This document shows, piece after piece, positions 58,641 through 64,000 of a DNA stretch of 64,000 nt; the stretch's first letter is position 1, and every line of letters begins with the position of its first letter. Source of the DNA: Micromonospora inyonensis (lineage in GTDB: Bacteria; Actinomycetota; Actinomycetes; Mycobacteriales; Micromonosporaceae). The notes below the pieces were generated by a model. That model worked only from the letters and a program-made list of their open reading frames with translations. It had not been told where the DNA came from and ran no database searches. Both the position numbers and the translations under genes were made by a program. Location: assembly GCF_900091415.1 (NCBI RefSeq), contig NZ_FMHU01000002.1, positions 496,001 through 560,000 of the forward strand, read 5' to 3'.

Positions 58641-61600
58641 GGCACGGCGGGCAACCCCGCCGGCCCGGCAGCACCGTCGGGCAGGGACCACAACCGCACC
58701 GTCTGGTCGTCGCCGGCGGAGACCACCACCCGCCGGCCCGAATCGTCCTGCCACGACGTCACCGCTCCCACCGTGTCGGTGTGGCCCTCGAACGTCAGGA
58801 GTTCCTCACCGGTGACCGGGTCCCAGATCCGCACTGTCCGGTCCCTGCTGGCGGAGGCCACCCGCCAGTCCGACCCCGTCTGCCACGACGTCACCGCTCC
58901 CACCGTGTCGGTGTGGCCCTCGAACGTCAGGAGTTCCTCACCGGTGACCGGGTCCCAGATCCGCACTGTCCGGTCCCTGCTGGCGGAGGCCACCCGCCAG
59001 TCCGACCCCGTCTGCCACGACGTCACCGCCCCCACCGTGTCGGTGTGGCCCTCGAACGTCCGGAGTTCCTCACCGGTGACCGGGTCCCAGATCCGCACTG
59101 TCCGGTCCTCGCTGGCGGAGGCCACCCGCCAGTCCGACCCCGCCTGCCACGACGTCACCGCCCGCACCCAGTCGGTGTGGCCCTCCAACGTCCGGAGTTC
59201 CTCACCGGTGACCGCGTCCCAGATCCGCACCGTCCGGTCCTCGCTGGCGGAGGCCACCCGCCACTGGCCCGGCGTCTCCTGCCACGACGTCACCGCCCGC
59301 ACCGCGCTGGTGTGGCCCTCCAACGTCAGGAGTTCCTCACCGGTGACCGCGTCCCAGATCCGCACCGTCCGGTCCCTGCTGGCGGAGGCCACCCGTGGGC
59401 CCGACTCTCCCTGCCACGACGTCACCGCCCGCACCGCGCTGGTGTGGCCTCTCAACGTCAGGAGTTCCTCACCGGTGACCGCGTCCCAGATCCGCACCGT
59501 CCGGTCCCAGCCCCCGGCGGAGGCCACCCGTGGGCCCGACTCTCCCTGCCACGACGTCACCGCCTCCACCGCGCGGGTGTGGCCCTCCAAAGTCCGGAAC
59601 TCCACACCGTCGACCACGTCCACTGATGGTGTGGCGGCACCGGCTCCCACCTGTCCGAGGTGCTGGTCCAACTCCGCGGCCGCTGCCTCAACCCGGCCAA
59701 GCCGTCCACTCAACGCCGCGGTGTCGGACACCGATGGGACGTACTCGCTGATGTCCTGCGACTGCCGCGCGAGTCTGAGGTCCCGCATCCCGTTGAGGTA
59801 CCGGCGGGACAGCCCATCCAGGACGGACCGCTCCTGGCTGTCGTCCTGGCCGCGGTCGGTCGCGGGCGGTAGCGCCCTTTCAGCGGCTTGAAGCCTGTCA
59901 ATGCGATCCGCGTGGCTACGGCCAAGCGCTTCCCACCGTTGGATGAGGTGCCCGGTGAAGGTGGCCGCACCACCGAGAGCGGAGGCATGAACGTCATCGA
60001 CGAACAACGGATAGAACGTGCCCATTTCCTCGGCGGACGGGCCGAGCCGGCCACCGGAACCGGGTGACACGAACTCGACCAACAACAACGGGGTGTTCCC
60101 GTCCCGTCCCACCACCGGGTGTCCATACCACCCGCGGTCGTCTCCTTGTTCGACGACCTGGACCCGTACCTGGAAAAACTCCGCCAACTCGTTCAGGAAC
60201 CCACCCGAGTACACGTCGGCGCCGCGCCCGGACCGCAGATCCTGGATCACCACATGATCGGAACCCAGCCGCTGTTCCATCAGGTTCAGCAGCGCCGTCG
60301 CGCGGGTCTCCTCGTTGTCGAACCCGGGATACGCGCCCGGCCGCACGGCATTCAGGGTTTGCGCCAACGAGTCCAGCAGACACAGTAGTCCCTCACCCCG
60401 GCGGTCACCCCGGTGCATCCACTCCGGCAGACCCCCCGCCGACGGTTGCCCTCCGACCGGAGCCACGCCCTGCGGCCCGGCCACCCACTCGTGAACAACC
60501 CGGCCATTCCCGACCGGTGGTGTCGGTGCGGGTGGTGGTGTGGTCACGCCGGTCTGCCCCTGCGACACCGCCGCCGGAGCCGGCAACAACCGGATCTGAT
60601 CCTCCAACCACTGCCGCGCCAGCCCGAACGCGTTCACCGCGGAGAACAACTCGGCGCGCCGCTGCTCGGGCAGATCCGGCACCCGCCCCACCACGTTCAC
60701 CCGCTCGGGTAGTAGCGGCACGCCAAGGTTCTCCCGCAGCCGGCCAACCTGCTCTAGCGGACCGTCCGCCGACCACAACAACGCCACGTCCCCGCCATGA
60801 TCAGCCAGGAACCGGGTGAACTCCTCCCCGTTCTGAGACCGCACGCGGGACAGATCAACATACTGCCGCCCATCGAGTGCGTGAAGCACGACCGGCCGGT
60901 CCGGTGCCCGAGAGAAGGCCCAGGCGGCCAGATACACCGCCCGTAACACGTCCCGGACGGCGTCCGGGACCGTCGCGTCCCCTCGGGGCGAGCCGGTCAC
61001 CGGTGCCGCCGCCGCGGCCCACACCCGCTCGATCTGCTCCGCGATCAGGCCTTCGACCTCATCGGTCAACCGCGTCGGCGGCAACGCCGTCACCAACCGC
61101 TGATTGTCGGGGTGCCTGGCCCACGCCTCCAGCCGCAGATCGAGCCGATCCGTTCCCGCGGCCTCATCCACCCACCCGTGGGTATGTTGGACCAACCGCT
61201 CACCCAACGCCGCCAGCTGACCCACCCGCTCACCCATCCGGCGATGCGCCCGCACCCCGACCGTGCCGTCGGTGTCCGGGTCTGACAGGTCGACCGCCAC
61301 CGGATCCGTCACGGTCACATCGGGAAGCGCTACCGTCAGCTCCGCTTCCCGAGCCCGCCATGCCTCAGCCGCCCCGCCCGGTCGCACCGCCGCCGCGATC
61401 GTGGGCAACTCGGCCCGCACACGAGTCCACCCCTCCGCCTCGGCGAGATTCGACACCTCCCGTATGCCGACCGGCGGCTGGCCGGTGACCATCTCACCCA
61501 TCCGCACCGGCCACAGGTCGTCCTCCGCCACATGCGCCAACACCACCGGCGACGCCAGCCCACCGAACCCGTGCACCACCACATACACCGGCTCCCGCAA

Positions 61601-64000
61601 CCCCGACTCCACCGGCGGCAACGCACTGTTCAGGAACGTGTCGAACAACGTCGACACGACCGCCCCGGGATGCACCGGACGCGACTGCGGCACACCCACC
61701 ACGAACACCCGCGCACCATCCGGCACCCACCCCACCGGCCCCACGTCCGGCGTCGCCGAGGCCACACTCTCCCCGTGCAACTCCGCCTGCCGCAGCTCCA
61801 CCACCCGCCAACGACCAAGCCCTGACGACGGCACCGGAGGGAACACCCAATTCCGCATATACGAGGCCGCCCGCTGCCCGAACCGCGCCCAACGCCGATC
61901 CGTCGGCAGGAGGTACGGCGCATGCTCACCGGCCAATCCCGCCACCTCCCGCCAGAACACAGCCGCACGGGCCTCGCCCGGACGCATCGGACGGGCCTGG
62001 AACTCCCACAGCAACGCCCCACCCGCGAACGTGTCCCGACCCGAGAAATCGGTAGGCGTCAGGCCCTCAGGAACAGACCTCGCCACCGCGCCCGCCACAT
62101 ACCGGGCACGGATCGCCACCGCCCCCGACTGGTTACGCGCCGCCCGTAGCGCCGCGACCCGGACCAACGTCGAAGGCTCCACCCGCGGATCAGCACCGTA
62201 CGGCGACAACTCGATCACCGCCGCCGCGGGCACACTCACCCCCAACCCACCATCAAGCAACCGCGCCACCAGATCCAGCACACCCTCAGGCCCACGATCG
62301 GCGAACGCCAGCACCACCCGCCACACCCCACCACGGCCCTGCGCCTCGTCCAGCAGGACAGCCGCAGGCCGATCCGTCCTCTCACTCGCCCTCGCCGACC
62401 ACGCCTCGGCATCCGTCACCGCCTGCCGCTGCGCCACCACAGACAGACCCCGCGGATCAACCTCAGCGCCCACACCATCCGGATACACCACCACCGCCTC
62501 GGCGTCCCCGGCAGCACTGGCGACACCCCGAACCGTCAGGAACGCGGGAACCGGCCCCGTCGGCCAGGACGATGCCGTGGGGGCGTCCGGGTCGTCCAGC
62601 GGCCCGGGCAGCCCGGGCAGCCCTGGCAGACCCGTGCCCGCCGACGAGGCAGGTACCGGCCGCCCGGACATCGGCAACGTACCCCCGTGGTCCAGCCAGG
62701 ACGGGTCCTCACCCTGCGGGCGGTCCGGTCCGAGGGCAGGGCCCGGCACCGGTGCTTGCCGGGGCTGACCCGGATCGCTCACCCCGTACCGCGCCGCCAC
62801 GCGACCGCGACCTTCCTGGACCAGCTGCAGCAGACCAATGCCGCGCAATGCCCCGATCCGGTCATGCACCGTCCGCCGCGGTGTGGATGTCGCCTCGGCG
62901 AGGTCTGACTCGCTGGCGGTGATGATCCCGTTGTCGTCCATATGGTCGATCAGGGCGTGCCACCAATACCGCAGATCATCCCGCTGCCTCGTTGTGGTGG
63001 CGAGGTGGCCGGCGTGCTGGTCGAACAGCGCCCGGGCCTCGCCCGGGTCGCTCACCCGCCGGCTGCCCGCAGTGGGTTGGGGTTGGGGTTGGTCGGGGTG
63101 GAGTGGGGCGGGGGTGGTGGGTGGCTCGTGGGCCGGGTGATGGAGGGTGTCGCCGGTGTGGAGAGTGCCGGCGTCGGTGCGGGCCACCGCCGGCCAGGAC
63201 GACGCGGTGGGGGCGTCCGGGTCGTCCAGCGGGCCTGACAGCCCGGGCAGACCCGTGCCCGCCGGCGGGGCAGGTGCAGGCCCGGACATCGGCGACTGAG
63301 GTGCCGGATCCTGCATGCCCGGTCCGGGCGGGAACGACTGAGTCCCTGGGGACTGGCTGGGCTGGTCGCCGTTGGGCGGCGACCATGATGTCGGGCCGGG
63401 CGGGGCCTGCGGCCGGGGCGGATCCATCGGTTGCGGCGCGGGGTCGGGTTCCGTGCCCACGGCCTCAAGCAGATAGAGCAGATCGGCCGGGTCCACATCG
63501 AGCGAACCGGCTGGGTCCACCTCGTAGGTGGCCCAGTCGCCGAGGTTCCCGCCGTCGCTGGCCTGATCGTCGATGCCCGGCTGGTCGAAGTCGGTGGACA
63601 TCGCCGCACCGTGCCCGTCGGTCACGCCCATGCCGGGTACCGGCCACCCCGGTTCCGCCCACCCCGCCGGCCAGGACGACGCGGTGGGGGCGTCCGGGTC
63701 GTCCAACGGCCCGGGCAGCCCTGGCAGACCCGTGCCCGCCGGCGAGGCAGGTGCAGGCCCGGACATCGGCAACGTACCCCCGTGGTCCAGCCAGGACGGG
63801 TCCTCACCCTGCGGGCGGTCCGGTCCGAGGGCAGGGCCCGGCACCGGTGCTTGCCGGGGCTGACCCGGATCGCTCACCCCGTACCGCGCCGCCACGCGAC
63901 CGCGACCTTCCTGGACCAGCTGCAGCAGACCAATGCCGCGCAATGCCCCGATCCGGTCATGCACCGCCCGCCGCGGTGTGGATGTCGCCTCGGCGAGGGC
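58121..64000 (-). CDS. Giant modular protein: winged-helix-like, papain-like and WD40 domains (5' end outside window)
   Basis: At least 1959 residues; the frame is open to the window edge. Order (counted from about the edge): a winged-helix-like module (STPRRAVHDRIGALRGIGLL); acidic Pro-rich linkers with DWATYEVDPAGSLDVDPADL; a second module near 320-395 (LIDHMDDNGIITASESDLAE); ~650 residues of unrecognised alpha/beta domains (VYVVVHGFGGLASPVVLAHV, RPVVLHALDGRQYVDLSRVR); a papain-like segment near 1190-1320 with LLCLLDSLAQTLNAV; seven WD40 blades near 1450-1760; and a last winged-helix-like module. It resembles the very large proteins of actinomycetes sometimes labelled 'lonely Cys' or toxin-like. 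The stop TAG replaces the CAG found in the other repeat copies. Confidence 0.75.
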   Translation of the reverse strand, partial: ALAEATSTPRRAVHDRIGALRGIGLLQLVQEGRGRVAARYGVSDPGQPRQAPVPGPALGPDRPQGEDPSWLDHGGTLPMSGPAPASPAGTGLPGLPGPLDDPDAPTASSWPAGWAEPGWPVPGMGVTDGHGAAMSTDFDQPGIDDQASDGGNLGDWATYEVDPAGSLDVDPADLLYLLEAVGTEPDPAPQPMDPPRPQAPPGPTSWSPPNGDQPSQSPGTQSFPPGPGMQDPAPQSPMSGPAPAPPAGTGLPGLSGPLDDPDAPTASSWPAVARTDAGTLHTGDTLHHPAHEPPTTPAPLHPDQPQPQPTAGSRRVSDPGEARALFDQHAGHLATTTRQRDDLRYWWHALIDHMDDNGIITASESDLAEATSTPRRTVHDRIGALRGIGLLQLVQEGRGRVAARYGVSDPGQPRQAPVPGPALGPDRPQGEDPSWLDHGGTLPMSGRPVPASSAGTGLPGLPGLPGPLDDPDAPTASSWPTGPVPAFLTVRGVASAAGDAEAVVVYPDGVGAEVDPRGLSVVAQRQAVTDAEAWSARASERTDRPAAVLLDEAQGRGGVWRVVLAFADRGPEGVLDLVARLLDGGLGVSVPAAAVIELSPYGADPRVEPSTLVRVAALRAARNQSGAVAIRARYVAGAVARSVPEGLTPTDFSGRDTFAGGALLWEFQARPMRPGEARAAVFWREVAGLAGEHAPYLLPTDRRWARFGQRAASYMRNWVFPPVPSSGLGRWRVVELRQAELHGESVASATPDVGPVGWVPDGARVFVVGVPQSRPVHPGAVVSTLFDTFLNSALPPVESGLREPVYVVVHGFGGLASPVVLAHVAEDDLWPVRMGEMVTGQPPVGIREVSNLAEAEGWTRVRAELPTIAAAVRPGGAAEAWRAREAELTVALPDVTVTDPVAVDLSDPDTDGTVGVRAHRRMGERVGQLAALGERLVQHTHGWVDEAAGTDRLDLRLEAWARHPDNQRLVTALPPTRLTDEVEGLIAEQIERVWAAAAAPVTGSPRGDATVPDAVRDVLRAVYLAAWAFSRAPDRPVVLHALDGRQYVDLSRVRSQNGEEFTRFLADHGGDVALLWSADGPLEQVGRLRENLGVPLLPERVNVVGRVPDLPEQRRAELFSAVNAFGLARQWLEDQIRLLPAPAAVSQGQTGVTTPPPAPTPPVGNGRVVHEWVAGPQGVAPVGGQPSAGGLPEWMHRGDRRGEGLLCLLDSLAQTLNAVRPGAYPGFDNEETRATALLNLMEQRLGSDHVVIQDLRSGRGADVYSGGFLNELAEFFQVRVQVVEQGDDRGWYGHPVVGRDGNTPLLLVEFVSPGSGGRLGPSAEEMGTFYPLFVDDVHASALGGAATFTGHLIQRWEALGRSHADRIDRLQAAERALPPATDRGQDDSQERSVLDGLSRRYLNGMRDLRLARQSQDISEYVPSVSDTAALSGRLGRVEAAAAELDQHLGQVGAGAATPSVDVVDGVEFRTLEGHTRAVEAVTSWQGESGPRVASAGGWDRTVRIWDAVTGEELLTLRGHTSAVRAVTSWQGESGPRVASASRDRTVRIWDAVTGEELLTLEGHTSAVRAVTSWQETPGQWRVASASEDRTVRIWDAVTGEELRTLEGHTDWVRAVTSWQAGSDWRVASASEDRTVRIWDPVTGEELRTFEGHTDTVGAVTSWQTGSDWRVASASRDRTVRIWDPVTGEELLTFEGHTDTVGAVTSWQTGSDWRVASASRDRTVRIWDPVTGEELLTFEGHTDTVGAVTSWQDDSGRRVVVSAGDDQTVRLWSLPDGAAGPAGLPAVPGGRVAGSGNLGDWATHQGPDMDWQPSLAPSPAVTRTDAGTLHAGDTPHHPAHEPPTAPAPLHPDQPQPQPTAGSRWVRDPNEAQTLFDQHADHIATTTRQREQLRQLWNALIDHMDDNGIITVSESALAEATFTPRRTVHHLIGVLRGSALLRLVQEGHGRVAARYGVSDPG
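58690..59615 (-). repeat. Seven WD40-coding tandem repeats, ~132-bp period
   Basis: TGCCACGACGTCACC recurs at 58749, 58881, 59013, 59145, 59280, 59412 and 59547, that is every 132 or 135 bases. Each unit encodes one blade (EGHTDTVGAVTSWQ, RVASASRDRTVRIWD, VTGEELLT). Seven blades are a complete beta-propeller. Adjacent units near 58.8-59.0 kb are almost identical, indicating recent duplication or gene conversion. Confidence 0.93.
62595..63260. repeat. Giant-gene module, copy 2
   Basis: Internal copy of the winged-helix-like module with its linkers, the reference for the other two. It is fully in frame in the giant gene. Confidence 0.85.
63690..64000. repeat. Giant-gene module, copy 3 (runs off the window)
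   Basis: Repeats the sequence of copy 2 from the PLDDPDAP/GTLPMSG linker into the winged-helix-like segment, nearly base for base, up to the window edge. Confidence 0.85.

Noticed and set aside
58690..59615. Regularly spaced near-identical repeats that could suggest a CRISPR array
   Set aside because: The units are contiguous, 132-135 bases long, in frame, and translate into WD40 blades; there are no spacers.
58298..62768. Long plus-strand open frames opposite the giant gene
   Set aside because: They arise from the strong GC bias and repeats of the minus-strand gene; their products are Arg/Pro-rich and lack domains, while the minus frame has clear domains.
1..64000. tRNA or rRNA genes
   Set aside because: I looked for T-loop GTTCGAAxC patterns with matching acceptor stems; the few matches lie inside well-supported coding frames.

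Overview
The window is chromosomal DNA of a high-GC actinomycete, most likely Micromonospora or a close relative (Micromonosporaceae). The evidence is very strong G/C bias at third codon positions, many GTG and TTG starts, MmyB-type and DUF5753/DUF397 regulators, a CobU-CobT fusion, and the order glxK, erpA, adoK, ctaC, ctaF, which broadly resembles the Rv2200c-Rv2205c neighbourhood of mycobacteria.

Layout. 1-4.3 kb: end of a polytopic membrane protein, a secreted PHB-depolymerase-like esterase, a TIGR01777-type epimerase and an ABM-domain protein. 4.3-18.6 kb is a mosaic mobile region. A hemerythrin gene is broken by a small inverted-repeat element. Two near-identical 140-bp palindromic elements bracket a frameshifted IS110 transposase, an alpha/beta hydrolase and its divergent MmyB-type regulator. 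A phage- or ICE-like cassette (P-loop kinase, Zn-finger peptide, DUF4326, Gp37/Gp68-like) follows. Next is a 5.7-kb Tn3-family transposon with 38-bp inverted repeats, a resolvase and a transposase split into two frames. Its right end truncates a caspase-like protease gene.

18.8-31.6 kb is housekeeping: sucB-lpdA, pepA, gcvT, a DUF2314 protein, cobS, a cobU-cobT fusion and an acyl-CoA synthetase. 31.7-33.4 kb is an intact-looking IS630-family element with 27-bp inverted repeats, TA duplication and a divergent passenger gene. 33.5-43.1 kb: a site-2-type protease, an aldo/keto reductase, a 1524-residue disordered/TPR/WG-repeat protein and a three-gene ABC transporter. 43.1-49.7 kb: a DUF3043 protein, murA, nadA, glxK, erpA and adoK.

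49.8-54.5 kb is accessory: an XRE/DUF397 regulatory pair, then the locus I find most interesting. It encodes a 220-residue alanine/aspartate-rich protein made of two homologous ~77-residue halves. Five bases downstream is an 824-residue polytopic M50 metalloprotease with an N-terminal PqqD/RRE-like domain. I infer a precursor and dedicated protease of undescribed function. 54.7-57.8 kb: cysteine desulfurase plus TusA-like protein, then ctaC and ctaF. 58.1-64 kb: a giant minus-strand gene, open at the window edge, with repeated winged-helix-like modules, a papain-like domain and a seven-blade WD40 propeller. Its last module is cut by a nonsense codon.

A family of ~60-bp imperfect palindromes (four copies) lies at gene 3' ends, three of them between convergent genes. 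I found no tRNA, rRNA or CRISPR array.
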